A DNA stretch of 64,000 bases from Bacteroidia bacterium (GCA_030430205.1 JAUIGE010000021.1:1-64000); one strand, 5' to 3'; shown: positions 46,815 through 56,172, counted from the first letter of the stretch. Translations and numbers: made by a program. The notes: generated by a model not told the origin, from the sequence alone.

Positions 46815-47357
46815 CTAGTTTTTTTCCTTCCTTTTCTCTTCAAGCTTTAACTCATAAGCCTTTACTTTTTCAAGGTCCGCTAGTTCCATTAAAGTTGCAG
46901 TAAACTGGGCAAGTCCCCAGCTATATCCTAAGAGCGCATCCTTATAATTTCCTTCTCCAATGTTCTGATAGAAGTGGTTAGTACAGGTTAGCCATATTTC
47001 ATTCGAAGAGTTAGGGTTAGGAATACAATAATATTCTTTGAATTCATCTTGACCTTTAACTCCTTTTTTGACAATCATCATTATTGCACAGGGATATTCT
47101 GGATTTGCTTCTCTGTATAGAACTTGCAACTCAACCTTTTTATAAGAGGTTATTTCGTTTCTGGTCTGAGAAATTCCTTTACTTCCCAAGTCTCTGAAAA
47201 AGTATCCTCTTTTCATATCCAAGCCACTTTCTTGCTGGATCTTGTAACCTTTGGTGATGTAGCGGAATTCCTCTTCGGTAGTGCCTTCCACTTCACCCTG
47301 AGCGAAGGAAGAAATAAATATAAAAGTAAGCGGTAGAATGAATAGTAGTTTTTTCAT
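46815..47357 (-). CDS. Secreted hypothetical protein
   Basis: A 180-residue protein with a signal peptide (MKKLLFILPLTFIFISSFAQ) and a mixed alpha/beta body (RYITKGYKIQQESGLDMKRG, YKKVELQVLYREANPEYPC). It ends in a charged helix (KAYELKLEEKRKEKN). No family recognised. The closeness to DUF429 (22 bases) may be operonic or accidental. Nothing in it suggests a defence role. Confidence 0.6.
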   Translation of the reverse strand: MKKLLFILPLTFIFISSFAQGEVEGTTEEEFRYITKGYKIQQESGLDMKRGYFFRDLGSKGISQTRNEITSYKKVELQVLYREANPEYPCAIMMIVKKGVKGQDEFKEYYCIPNPNSSNEIWLTCTNHFYQNIGEGNYKDALLGYSWGLAQFTATLMELADLEKVKAYELKLEEKRKEKN

Positions 47358-47428
47358 ATCAAAGCAGTTGGTTAAATGTGATACATTTCGATATCCAGGC
47401 TAATATTAACCAAAGCCACCATAAAATG

Positions 47429-47461
47429 AAAAAGCCCGGATCATTTATACCTGAGCTTTTT
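47429..47461. terminator. Hairpin between the integrase and the secreted-protein gene
   Basis: AAAAAGCCCGG (47429-47439) pairs imperfectly with CCTGAGCTTTTT (47450-47461) around 10 bases. It would end minus-strand transcription coming from the integrase. The rest of 47358-47671 shows only a second small hairpin (TTTCCCCT/AGGGGAAA, 47643-47662) just after the integrase stop. Confidence 0.5.
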
Positions 47462-47670
47462 ATCAATATGTTTTAAATCGTCTAAAGCAGCTACCTGCCA
47501 TGCTAGCAGAAAGAATGAAAAATTAGTTCCCCCCCCAAACAAGTTCGCCCGCAGCCAACCGGCCACGGGCGATGTAAAAGAACGAGTGAAGATAAATCCA
47601 TTACAGCCCTATTAGACGCAGCCGTCCAATCCTCATCAACACTTTCCCCTAAAAAGGGGAAATTAATCTC

Positions 47671-48909
47671 TTACCACATCAATTTTCGCAGCTTATACTG
47701 CTGGGTGAGCCCCAGGCTTTGAAGGTAGATATCAGTCATCTCCAGGGAACTGTGGCGATTCTGGTATTGCAGGGCTTTGATATCAGCTCCAGCGCGGTAG
47801 GCGTTGCAATTGCCGGTATGTTTCCAGGAATACATGGTGACTTCACCATCATAAACGTCGCAGGCTTTCATGGCTTTGGTATGGCGCTCGCTAACGCGGT
47901 TTCGGAGCATGCTATCAAAGCCTGGCTCCAGGTCCTTGCCGAACAGAAACATCCCTGGGCTGAGCTTATGGAGCTCCATGGCCATGATGAAGGGCTTCAG
48001 GCCTTCTGTGATGACCACGGGCATTTGCTGTTTGTTCTTGCTCACATGGGAGCGAACGAGAATGATGCCTTTTTGCAGATCAACGTCTTTGACTTTGAGG
48101 CGCAAGATTTCAACCGGTCGCAGGAAGCCATAATAGATGAAGCGGGTATAGAGAAACAATTGGTAATCTGACTTTTTGAGATAATTCTCCAGGCGTGCTT
48201 GCTGACCAGTGGTATAGGGAATGTTTTTCATCCCTTTTTCAGGAAGTTTTTTGATCCCTGCCGCAGGGCTTTTTTCGATCAGGTTTCGGGAAACCAATTC
48301 GTTTAGGTAAGTGATGCAAACTCCCAGAAAACCGTTGCGGGTTTTGTTGGCCACTTTCCGTTCGGACTGCACATAGTCCAGAAATTCCAGGACATGGTTC
48401 CGTGTGAGCGCTTTGATATTCTTTTTGTTGACACCTGCCGGATCGGCCCAGTCACTCCATACATTCATGAAATTTCGGTAGCGCTCCTGGGATCTTTTGC
48501 TGACCTGGTTGACTTTAATTTCCAGCGCTTTTTCAAAGGCCATTTTCACGGTGGTGACCTGCTCTTTTTCCTCTTTATTTTTGCTGCGTTTTGTCGCCTT
48601 CATGGCATCTCGCAGCTCATTGCCGCCTACCATCTTGCCGATAAAGAGGCCATGGTTGATGTCTTTGATAAGATTTTTAGCATGCTGACGCTTCTGAGCG
48701 TCCGTTTCACCCACCAATTTGAAGGTTCTGCGCCTAACCAGCTCCCCTTTGAAGGCATGCCAGATCCAATATTCAATGTGCAAGCCCATTGAATTCGTTC
48801 TTAAAGAAGCACGAACGAACGGATAACCGTCCAAATTTTTTTCTGCGTCAGGCCTCATTTCTTCAGGGGCAATAGCAAATACATGTGTAGAAATAGCTTG
48901 GTCTCTCAT
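47671..48909 (-). CDS. Tyrosine recombinase (island integrase)
   Basis: A 412-residue site-specific integrase with an N-terminal arm-binding region, a SAM-like core (ERYRNFMNVWSDWADPAG) and a C-terminal catalytic domain. The first Arg is in FLRPVEILRL. The HxxR box reads SWKHTGN, so the usual second Arg is absent, as in a Bacteroidota subgroup. His and Tyr follow in QNRHSSLEMTDIYLQSL. Its 5' end faces tRNA-Leu 88 bases away, the classic position of an island integrase at attachment site. Confidence 0.9.
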   Translation of the reverse strand: MRDQAISTHVFAIAPEEMRPDAEKNLDGYPFVRASLRTNSMGLHIEYWIWHAFKGELVRRRTFKLVGETDAQKRQHAKNLIKDINHGLFIGKMVGGNELRDAMKATKRSKNKEEKEQVTTVKMAFEKALEIKVNQVSKRSQERYRNFMNVWSDWADPAGVNKKNIKALTRNHVLEFLDYVQSERKVANKTRNGFLGVCITYLNELVSRNLIEKSPAAGIKKLPEKGMKNIPYTTGQQARLENYLKKSDYQLFLYTRFIYYGFLRPVEILRLKVKDVDLQKGIILVRSHVSKNKQQMPVVITEGLKPFIMAMELHKLSPGMFLFGKDLEPGFDSMLRNRVSERHTKAMKACDVYDGEVTMYSWKHTGNCNAYRAGADIKALQYQNRHSSLEMTDIYLQSLGLTQQYKLRKLMW

Positions 48910-48950
48910 GTCAATTTAGGGCTTTCATGTCAATAATGCATTCAAAAAAG

Positions 48951-48987
48951 AAAAATCGCTCCAAAAACGTCATTTGGAGCGATTTTT
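48951..48987. terminator. Perfect 15-bp hairpin terminator beside tRNA-Leu
   Basis: Arms 48951-48965 and 48973-48987 pair perfectly around a 7-base loop, with five A and five T at the ends. It ends the tRNA transcript (minus strand) 10 bases after its 3' end and would also block transcription in the other direction. Confidence 0.9.
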
Positions 48988-48996
48988 ATAAGGCTG

Positions 48997-49080
48997 TACC
49001 ACAGGTCGGACTCGAACCGACACGGGCTATTGCCCACAAGATTTTAAGTCTTGCGTGTCTACCAATTCCACCACTGCGGC
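48997..49080 (-). tRNA. tRNA-Leu (anticodon UAA)
   Basis: An 84-base cloverleaf on the minus strand. The acceptor GCCGCAG pairs with CTGTGGT (two G-U pairs) and the discriminator is A. The anticodon loop gives CTTAAAA with anticodon TAA, and there is a class II variable arm (TGGGCAATAGCCCG) and TTCGAGTC in the T loop. CCA is not encoded. Its 3' end faces the integrase, so it is a likely integration site. Confidence 0.95.
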
Positions 49081-49113
49081 AGCACGCTGCAAAAGTAGGA
49101 GAAAGTTTGCAAA

Positions 49114-50490
49114 CTATCTATAAGTATCTACCAAAATTTTGAAGGTGTTGTCGGCTTGTTTTTCCCAGATGAGCAGGAAGTCTACGATGCTGAGGCGTTT
49201 TGTGCCGCGGCCTGTGTAGCTGAGGTGGGAGCGGCCGAGTTGGTAGACGAGCTCTCCGAGTTCTCTTTGGGGGAGATGGGCTTCCCAGGCAGGGAAGGAA
49301 GATGATAGTTGTTGGTAGGCGGAAGTCTCTTCCAGTATTTCCATGGTGGGGGCCAGGGCCACCACATCGAGGCGCCAGTCCAGACCGGCGAATTCGCCCC
49401 AATAGGCGTCGAGCTGGGCGCGGCCGGAGGCCAGCAGGCCGCCGGGACTGGTCACGATCCCGTCATCGACGTAAAAGTCTGCGACCTCTTGCATATCGCC
49501 GCTGCGCATGCCTTCTTCCATGCCGAAGTTCTGGGCGCAGATGGCGGAGGCGGTTTCGCGGGAAACGTCCCAGCCGAGCTCGCCGCTGAGCCATTGCAGG
49601 GTATTTTGCAAAAATTGGGCATTATGTGCGGCTGTGGGATGGAGCAGGCCAAACCGAAATAGCTCACCATTTCCTGCTCTGATGCTTTGGGAAGTAAACA
49701 TAGCTGCTTCTCCAAAGACCGCTACGCGCCCTTGTCCATAGGCCATAACGGCACCCTGACTCCAACCCTTCAGGTTGAAACTGGGATTCGTGGCAGGATC
49801 GACCTGGCCCGCCTGATTTGTCAGAACCATCAGGTGATCATCACCAAAAAGCATCAGGGGTTCTGCTCCGGGTGGCAGACGAAATGCCTGGCCTGTAAAA
49901 CTGGCCACCTGCGGGATGTCAGCCGTAATGGGGTGGGGGAGCAGGCTGTTTTTTTCCCTGGAGAAAACAGAAGAAGGCTGATTCGGTGTCGTTTGCACGC
50001 TATATCCATTGGTGAAGCTAAAGCCAAAAGCTGCCGCCAACTCGGCATTGCAGCCGGGGAAGGGCATGTGATCGGCGATCAGCAGCAGGCTGCCTCCTTG
50101 TGAAACCCAGCGGGCTACCGCCTGAATTTCTGAGGAGCTGAAGGCCGAACGATTGGGAAGCCGCCAGCCTCGAAGGGCTGTCTCCTCATCCAGCGCATTG
50201 GCGATGACGAGGATGTCACAGGCGCTCAGATTCGCCTCATCCAATGCTTTTGAATTGCTTTTTACCCGATAACCCTCCGCTTCCAACACCTGAGTAAAAC
50301 CGCAATATCTTCCATCTTTTGTATGGAAATTGTTGTGTGCCTCGTCTATCCAGACGACAGGTCCGTTATTTTGGGGATATTTCGGCTTCTCAAGCTGATA
50401 GGAAAAAGTGCTGTCACACAATTGGGTGTTTTGGGCCCTCAGTTGGTGAATGCTTAGCAGAAGGATTATGGAAAGGCATAGATTTTTCAT
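49114..50490 (-). CDS. Secreted protein with DUF4350-like glutaminase-fold and NTF2-like domains
   Basis: A 458-residue exported protein (signal peptide to ~19, HQLRAQ). Residues 40-290 resemble a class I glutamine-amidotransferase-like fold (VVWIDEAHNNFHTKDGRYCG, and VARWVSQGGSLLLIADHMPF), as in DUF4350 proteins, but without an evident catalytic Cys-His pair. From ~310 a SnoaL/DUF4440-like cone domain follows (GDMQEVADFYVDDGIVTSPG). It is the first core gene beyond tRNA-Leu. The gap 50491-50768 holds no supported gene. Confidence 0.65.
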   Translation of the reverse strand: MKNLCLSIILLLSIHQLRAQNTQLCDSTFSYQLEKPKYPQNNGPVVWIDEAHNNFHTKDGRYCGFTQVLEAEGYRVKSNSKALDEANLSACDILVIANALDEETALRGWRLPNRSAFSSSEIQAVARWVSQGGSLLLIADHMPFPGCNAELAAAFGFSFTNGYSVQTTPNQPSSVFSREKNSLLPHPITADIPQVASFTGQAFRLPPGAEPLMLFGDDHLMVLTNQAGQVDPATNPSFNLKGWSQGAVMAYGQGRVAVFGEAAMFTSQSIRAGNGELFRFGLLHPTAAHNAQFLQNTLQWLSGELGWDVSRETASAICAQNFGMEEGMRSGDMQEVADFYVDDGIVTSPGGLLASGRAQLDAYWGEFAGLDWRLDVVALAPTMEILEETSAYQQLSSSFPAWEAHLPQRELGELVYQLGRSHLSYTGRGTKRLSIVDFLLIWEKQADNTFKILVDTYR

Positions 50491-50768
50491 GCCTTCAATT
50501 TACAGGATTTAGCCTAATTCAACCCAACATGAAAAGGCAGTATTTACTTCTCCCTTTTGTTAAATTTGCTGTTAAATCAGAAAAAGCAAGTAGCAAACCC
50601 ACCCTTTTATGTAGGGTTCCGTTAAAATAGTTTCACCAAGCCATTTGCATTAGTTGAACCCGCAAGTCCCACAACCTATCATTTCATCTGCCTGGTTTTA
50701 TCACCTAACTCGAGAAACACACAATTTCAACGGGGGGCAGTTTTTTTTTGATGAGCAGATGAGCGGTT

Positions 50769-51374
50769 TTAATACAATTTATTGGTTTCCTCAATATATG
50801 CCAACAATTCCTCATTTCCCGTCCCTTTTGCAGCAGAAGTGAAAAACAAAGGCGGCAATTCTTCCCAGCTTTCCAACAATGCCTTTTTGTAGTTCTCGAT
50901 ATTGGTCTGGAGCTCGGTCTTTCGGGGTTTGTCGGTTTTGGTGAAAACGATGACAAAGGGAACCTCATTTACGCCTAAAAATTCCATGAATTCCAGGTCC
51001 ACCTCCTGTGGTTTGAGGCGGCTGTCTACCAGTACAAATACACACATAAGGCTTTCTCTATCAACTACATAGTCGGTGATCATGGACTGGAATTTTCTCC
51101 GCTCGCTTTTGGAAACCTTTGCATATCCATAACCGGGGAGGTCCACGATATACCAGCTGTCATCTATCAAAAAGTGATTGATAAGCTGGGTTTTTCCCGG
51201 TGTGCCACTCGTTTTGGCGAGCTGCTTGCGGCCGCACAGACTATTGATGAGGGAAGATTTCCCGACATTGGAACGGCCCACAAAGGCGTATTCGGGGTAT
51301 TGGTTGGGAGGCAATGCGGACAGCTTTTGGCTGCTTTTTACAAATACAGGGTTTTTTATTTCCATGGCTTTCAA
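50769..51374 (-). CDS. engB: EngB/YihA ribosome-biogenesis GTPase
   Basis: A 201-residue GTP-binding protein for large-subunit maturation. All five G motifs are visible: GRSNVGKSS at 33-41, GTPGKTQ, VDLPGYGYA, TKTDKP and SAAKGTG. It faces away from menG, and the 81-base gap between them should hold both promoters. Confidence 0.95.
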   Translation of the reverse strand: MKAMEIKNPVFVKSSQKLSALPPNQYPEYAFVGRSNVGKSSLINSLCGRKQLAKTSGTPGKTQLINHFLIDDSWYIVDLPGYGYAKVSKSERRKFQSMITDYVVDRESLMCVFVLVDSRLKPQEVDLEFMEFLGVNEVPFVIVFTKTDKPRKTELQTNIENYKKALLESWEELPPLFFTSAAKGTGNEELLAYIEETNKLY

Positions 51375-51455
51375 CAGCTTTAGCTATTTGCGCGTTAGAT
51401 GTTTAATTTTGCGGTCATTTTTGATTCGCATGCAAATTACTAAAGAATTAGAACA

Positions 51456-52184
51456 TTGAGTGAAACTGTAACGCCTTACAATAAATCAGACAGCTCGAAG
51501 AAAGAGCAGGTAGAGGAAATGTTTGACAGCATAGCCCCGCGCTATGACCTGCTCAACCACATGCTCACCTTCGGCATCGATATCATCTGGCGCAAAATCG
51601 CTATCAAAAAGCTCAGACCTTTTCAGCCCAAAATCGTGATGGACATGGCCACCGGTACAGGTGACTTCGCCATAGCTGCCATGAAGCTGCAGCCAGAGAA
51701 AGTCATTGGTGTGGATATTTCCAATGAAATGCTGCGAGTAGGCAGGGAAAAAATGGCCAAAAAAGGCCTTTCCGATACCATCGAAATGATACAGGGAGAC
51801 TCAGAAGCCATCAAAATGGCTGACAATTCCGTGGATGCGATCACGGTAGGTTTTGGTGTCCGTAACTTTGAGAACCTCAAATTGGGGCTCAGGGAGATGC
51901 ACCGCGTTTTGCGGCCAGGCGGCGCTGTGGCGATTCTGGAACCCTCCTTTCCGACTCGCTTTCCGCTTAAACAGTTGTTCCAGCTGTATTTCAGGGTGTT
52001 TACACCCATCCTGGGGAAGTTGGTCAGCGGCGACGATGTCGCCTATAAATACCTGCCCGCATCCGTGCGGGCTTTTCCCAATGGAAAAGACTTTACAGAT
52101 ATTTGTGAAGAAGTAGGTTATAAAAGTGCAATCTATTATCCACTAACTTTCGGTAGTTGTTCGTTATATTTGTTGGAAAAATAA
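51456..52184 (+). CDS. menG: Demethylmenaquinone methyltransferase (MenG/UbiE)
   Basis: A 242-residue SAM-dependent methyltransferase that makes menaquinone, the main quinone of this phylum. Motif I is DMATGTGDFA at 63-72, followed by VIGVDISNEML and DAITVGFGVRNFEN, which are UbiE/MenG signatures. The tail YPLTFGSCSLYLLEK is also conserved. Translation starts at TTG (51456). The porT gene follows 56 bases later, a conserved order in Bacteroidota. Confidence 0.93.
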   Translation: MSETVTPYNKSDSSKKEQVEEMFDSIAPRYDLLNHMLTFGIDIIWRKIAIKKLRPFQPKIVMDMATGTGDFAIAAMKLQPEKVIGVDISNEMLRVGREKMAKKGLSDTIEMIQGDSEAIKMADNSVDAITVGFGVRNFENLKLGLREMHRVLRPGGAVAILEPSFPTRFPLKQLFQLYFRVFTPILGKLVSGDDVAYKYLPASVRAFPNGKDFTDICEEVGYKSAIYYPLTFGSCSLYLLEK

Positions 52185-52240
52185 CTAAATCGCAGACTGC
52201 CTATGGCGAAAGCTTACTTTAACACATTAAAACGCAACAT

Positions 52241-52960
52241 ATGTCCTTTAAGCATCGCTTAGTTTTCGGTCTGTCGATCTTCTTTATTTTCCTCACATCC
52301 ACCAGCCAGGGCCAGGGTTATGGCAGGAAACATCCCCACGATTTTAAAGATTTTAACCTGGGGTTTCTTATATCTCTTACAGCCAATTCTTATAATTTTA
52401 AAGAAGCCGTCAATATCGTTGACCGGGTAGACGGCCAAAATATATTTCTCCGAAATGTCGAGCTGAAAGACAAGCCTGGCCTGAAATTGGGATTGATTAC
52501 CAATTATAACCTGACCAACCAGATATCCCTCCGCTTCATCCCCTCAGTTTCCCTGGAGCAGCGTGACTTTTTGTTCAATTTCGTAGAAGAAGGCGGTATA
52601 TCCACTACGCTCAGATCGGTGAATACTTCCTACCTGGATCTACCTCTTTTTCTTCAGGTAAAAACAAAATATTACAATAGATACCGCATCTATTTACTGA
52701 CGGGGCCTCAGTTCAGCATCAACTTTTCCAATACCAAAAAAGTCCAGAATGACCCGAATCTCCTCAAGATTCAATCTCAGGATATTTCCTGGACGATAGG
52801 CTGGGGAATGCAACTCTATGGAGATCGCCTGAAGCTCTCTCCAGAGATCCGCTATTCCGTGGGATTATCCAATATTTTTGTCCCTGAATTCACGAGTCAT
52901 GCCTCGGCTATTTCCCAGTTATTTACACAGCAGATGGTATTTTGCATAAATTTTGAATAA
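52241..52960 (+). CDS. porT: PorT, T9SS-associated outer-membrane barrel protein
   Basis: A 239-residue outer-membrane protein. A signal peptide (to ~27) is followed by about eight amphipathic strands (NLGFLISLTANSYNFKEAVN, and YLDLPLFLQVKTKYYNRYRI). It ends in the aromatic MVFCINFE, typical of barrel C-termini. PorT is needed for maturation of the type IX secretion machine, which fits the T9SS tails at 12-18 kb. Identification rests partly on the menG neighbour. Confidence 0.78.
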   Translation: MSFKHRLVFGLSIFFIFLTSTSQGQGYGRKHPHDFKDFNLGFLISLTANSYNFKEAVNIVDRVDGQNIFLRNVELKDKPGLKLGLITNYNLTNQISLRFIPSVSLEQRDFLFNFVEEGGISTTLRSVNTSYLDLPLFLQVKTKYYNRYRIYLLTGPQFSINFSNTKKVQNDPNLLKIQSQDISWTIGWGMQLYGDRLKLSPEIRYSVGLSNIFVPEFTSHASAISQLFTQQMVFCINFE

Positions 52961-53049
52961 TTCCAGGGTAGTTTTTGCGAAAAGCTGAAATTTGTCTTTG
53001 ATGAAGGCTAAGAATTTTCCATTTTTAGCCAGACAATCTTGCTCGAGAC

Positions 53050-54117
53050 ATGCTAGTTCAATATTACTACCCTCAGACATTATCCCCTGACAGGCTTGAC
53101 CGTTACCTTGCAGATGGTTGGTTTCGTGGAGCAAACATGCTCTGCCGCTCCCAATTGGTTTGCTTTGAAAAGGAGCTTTATTCAGTCATCAATATTCGTC
53201 TAAACCTGGAAGATTTCGGCTTTAGGAAAAGTTTACGGAAGCTAATGAACAGAAATGGCCGTAATTTCCAGGTGGAAATAGGCCCCGCTTCTGTCAACGA
53301 TGCGAAGGAAAAGCTGTACCAGGGACAGAAGCACCGCTTCAGGGGCTTCATCTTCGACACCCTTTCCCAGTTCCTTTATTCAGATTATTGGCAAAGCGTA
53401 TTCGAAACCCATGAGGTTTGTGTCTATGATGGTGACAGCTTGGTGGCTGTTAGTTATTTTGATGTAGGGAAAGAAAGTGTGGCCAGTATTTTGGGCTTGT
53501 ATGATCCGGAATATCAGAAATTTAGCCTGGGGATGTACAGCATGCTGTTGGAAGTAGAGTTTGCCATGCAATCGGGTAAAAAGTTTTATTACCCAGGCTA
53601 TGTCCTTGATGATTACCCTCAGTTTGACTACAAATTGAGGTTGGGCGATATGGAGTACTATGATTGGTATGGGAAATGGTTGCCTTTTGCAGAAATGGAA
53701 CATGACAAATTGGTTGGAAACCAATTGAAGCAGGTGCTGCAGGAGCTTAAGTTTTCGCTGATGGCAAAAGGAATTACCAGTGAGATCAAGCTGAATCCCT
53801 TCTTTTCGGTCGGGTACCTCGACCAGTTGGAAGAAGATTTTCTGCAATGCAGCCTTTTCCTGCAAATTGAATCGGAAGCCAATGATGAAAAATACCTGAT
53901 TGTAGAGTATATCGTTGATCAGGGAATGTTTTCTCTTTGCTGGGTGGAGGAAAAATACCAATACCACGAATATTTCGATACAGACCTGCCAGAAGATTTG
54001 CTGACTCAGGATGCGCGCATGTTGACCTACCAGGAATGCATAGCAGATACCTATTGTCAGGAGGAAATCATTGCCCTCACCCAAAATCAGCTTTCTTACC
54101 CAAACTCTTTCTCCTAA
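53050..54117 (+). CDS. Arginyl/leucyl-tRNA--protein transferase-like (ATE/Bpt C-domain)
   Basis: A 355-residue protein whose residues ~30-225 match the GNAT-fold core of ATE/Bpt transferases, which add Arg or Leu from tRNA to protein N-termini. Visible features are FRKSLRKLMNRNGRNF, VCVYDGDSLVAVSYFD and FYYPGYVLDDYPQFDYKLRL. The N-terminal Cys-rich region of ATE enzymes is missing. The last ~130 residues are unlike known transferases. It follows porT by 89 bases. A small frame continues after its stop in the same frame. Confidence 0.7.
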   Translation: MLVQYYYPQTLSPDRLDRYLADGWFRGANMLCRSQLVCFEKELYSVINIRLNLEDFGFRKSLRKLMNRNGRNFQVEIGPASVNDAKEKLYQGQKHRFRGFIFDTLSQFLYSDYWQSVFETHEVCVYDGDSLVAVSYFDVGKESVASILGLYDPEYQKFSLGMYSMLLEVEFAMQSGKKFYYPGYVLDDYPQFDYKLRLGDMEYYDWYGKWLPFAEMEHDKLVGNQLKQVLQELKFSLMAKGITSEIKLNPFFSVGYLDQLEEDFLQCSLFLQIESEANDEKYLIVEYIVDQGMFSLCWVEEKYQYHEYFDTDLPEDLLTQDARMLTYQECIADTYCQEEIIALTQNQLSYPNSFS

Positions 54118-54225
54118 CCTGCAACGAATCAACCTATCGAACCTTCGAATACAGGACTTCCTGAACCCACTTTTCCCTATATCTTTTCACTAAATGGCAG
54201 ATCTTCCCGCCAAAGTGGAGGAGAA

Positions 54226-54528
54226 GTGCTTGTATTTTGGGAAGATAAAATCGAATTGCTTCACCGGGGCGAGTTACAGGCCCACTGGCTTTATACTGAC
54301 TTGCAAAAACTGGTTTTTCATGCCCATAAAGCAAATGCAGGCTTTTTGAGCTTGTTTTTGGGAAGTATGGGGAAAAAGCTGGAAGACGAATGGCTGATTA
54401 TCAGCCCGGAAGGCAAACATCTCTTTCAATTGGAAATTGACAGCAAGTATCGCAAGAATGAGTTGCAGCAACTCTGCGCCTACCTGAGCCGGGAAGTTGC
54501 CGTTTTTGAACAGCAAACATTGCCCTGA
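54226..54528 (+). CDS. Small hypothetical protein, in frame with the preceding gene
   Basis: A 100-residue protein from a GTG start, mostly beta then helical (LVFWEDKIELLHRGELQAHW, and LIISPEGKHLFQLEIDSKYR). The 36 codons between the previous gene's stop and this GTG are also open and look protein-like (PYIFSLNGRSSRQSGG), so the real start may lie further upstream or the two genes were once joined. No family recognised. Confidence 0.5.
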   Translation: MLVFWEDKIELLHRGELQAHWLYTDLQKLVFHAHKANAGFLSLFLGSMGKKLEDEWLIISPEGKHLFQLEIDSKYRKNELQQLCAYLSREVAVFEQQTLP

Positions 54529-54596
54529 AAAACTGTTTTCTCTGCAAGCTTCTCCCTATCTTCGGGCTTTCATTTTCACCAACAGCAATCTTTTTC

Positions 54597-55367
54597 ATGA
54601 AAAAGCCTACGATACTTATAAGCAATGACGATGGAATCCATGCGCCAGGTATACTCGCACTAACAGAAGTTGCCCGGGAATTCGGGGAAGTGTGGGTGGT
54701 GGCACCCGATAGTCCGCAAAGCGGCATGGGCCACGCCATCACCGTGGAGACCAGCCTGCGGGTAGAAAAAGAACATCTTTTCGAGGATGTAGTCGGCTAT
54801 GCCTGCAGCGGTACCCCCGCTGATTGTGTCAAACTCGCCACGGGCGTGCTGATGAAAAAGCAGCCAGATCTGATCCTTTCAGGCATCAATCACGGCTCCA
54901 ATTCCAGTGTCAGCACCATCTATTCGGGCACACTTTCCGCCGCGCGGGAAGGCGCCATTCAAGGCATAGCAGCCATAGGCTTTTCCCTGACAACATTTAG
55001 CCATAGTGCTGACCTGACTGCCTGCAAGGCCGTTGTACGCAAAATGATTCAATTGGCGCTTTCGGCACCCCTGCCCGCCGGGCATTATCTCAATGTAAAT
55101 ATTCCCGCCATTCCTTTGGCGGATATCAAGGGCTTTCGTGTCACCAGGCAAGCCATGGGCCGCTGGATAGAGGAGTTTGATGAGCGAAAAGACCCCTTTG
55201 GAAGACCTTATTATTGGCTGAAAGGCAGATTCGAATTGCTGGATAAAGGAACAGATACCGATGAGCATGCTTTGGCAGAGGGCTATGTTTCTGTTACGCC
55301 ACTTGAGTTTGATATGACGGATCACCACCAACTGGCTCATTTGAATACCTGGGATTGGGGGTTTTGA
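54597..55367 (+). CDS. surE: 5'/3'-nucleotidase SurE
   Basis: A 256-residue metal-dependent nucleotidase. The active-site start ISNDDGIHAPG has the ligands Asn10-Asp11-Asp12. SGTPADCVKLA and SGINHGSNSS follow, both family signatures. It removes phosphate from nucleoside monophosphates and helps survival in stationary phase. The ATG at 54597 is 68 bases after the small gene. Confidence 0.95.
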   Translation: MKKPTILISNDDGIHAPGILALTEVAREFGEVWVVAPDSPQSGMGHAITVETSLRVEKEHLFEDVVGYACSGTPADCVKLATGVLMKKQPDLILSGINHGSNSSVSTIYSGTLSAAREGAIQGIAAIGFSLTTFSHSADLTACKAVVRKMIQLALSAPLPAGHYLNVNIPAIPLADIKGFRVTRQAMGRWIEEFDERKDPFGRPYYWLKGRFELLDKGTDTDEHALAEGYVSVTPLEFDMTDHHQLAHLNTWDWGF

Positions 55368-55411
55368 GAGGCGGGAAGCGGGACGAGAAACGAGAAACGA
55401 AAAACGAAAAA
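55368..55411 (+). repeat. Purine-rich short repeat between surE and the SDR gene
   Basis: The 44-base gap is almost purely purine on the plus strand with C at ~7-base intervals (GAGAAAC/GAAAAAC units). It resembles, but does not match, the 14-bp arrays at 60.6 and 63.7 kb. Confidence 0.5.
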
Positions 55412-56152
55412 ATGACTATTTTAATTACTGGAGCGACTGCGGGAATTGGGGAGGCTTGTGCCCGTATTTTTGCTGGGCAGGGGCACCGTTTGATCCTTAC
55501 AGGCCGCAGGGCGGACCGTTTACAAAAATTGAAGGAAGAATTGCCGGTCGAGGTAATGACCTTGCAGTTTGATGTGCGTGAGTATCAGCAGCTTAGGGAT
55601 GCCCTGGCATCCATTCCTGAGAGTTGGCGGGATATTGATGTTTTGGTCAATAATGCAGGCCTGGCTGTTGGGAAAGACCCCATTCAAGAGGGCGTCCTGG
55701 ACGATTGGGAGCGCATGATCGACACCAATGTCAAAGGCCTCTTGTATATCACCCGGGAAGTATCTCCCTGGCTGGTTGCCCGCAAGAAAGGCCATATCGT
55801 CAATATCGGCTCCGTTGCCGGAAAGGAAGTATACCCCAATGGGAATGTCTATTGTGCGTCAAAGCACGCCGTGAATGCACTTTCTCAGGGCATGCGCATG
55901 GACATGCTCCCCTACGGAATCCGCGTGACGCATATCGCGCCAGGCCTGGTAGAAACCGAGTTTTCCATGGTCCGCTTCAAGGGAGATCAGCAAAAAGCCG
56001 ATGATACATATAAAAATATGGAACCATTGACAGGGGATGACATCGCCAATATCGTCTCTTTTGTGGTCAATCTGCCGGCCCATGTCAATATCAATGATAT
56101 TTCCATCACGCCGACAGCTCAGGCAAACTCAGTGATGGTACACAGAGGCTAA
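55412..56152 (+). CDS. Short-chain dehydrogenase/reductase (YdfG-like)
   Basis: A 246-residue NAD(P)-dependent oxidoreductase; I use the Met at 55412 (MTILITGATAGIG), since the upstream ATG at 55355 would add repeat-encoded residues. The Rossmann motif TGATAGIG is at 6-13 and NNAG follows strand 4. The catalytic Ser134, Tyr147 and Lys151 lie in SVAGKEVYPNGNVYCASKHA. The best match by pattern is the 3-hydroxy-acid (serine) dehydrogenase YdfG group. The substrate is not fixed by sequence. Confidence 0.9.
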   Translation: MTILITGATAGIGEACARIFAGQGHRLILTGRRADRLQKLKEELPVEVMTLQFDVREYQQLRDALASIPESWRDIDVLVNNAGLAVGKDPIQEGVLDDWERMIDTNVKGLLYITREVSPWLVARKKGHIVNIGSVAGKEVYPNGNVYCASKHAVNALSQGMRMDMLPYGIRVTHIAPGLVETEFSMVRFKGDQQKADDTYKNMEPLTGDDIANIVSFVVNLPAHVNINDISITPTAQANSVMVHRG

Positions 56153-56172
56153 CTTTCCTCCGACAAATCTCC

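Noticed and set aside
55355-55411. Upstream ATG for the SDR gene
   Set aside because: It lies inside the surE end and the purine-rich repeat; the Rossmann motif starts at 55412.
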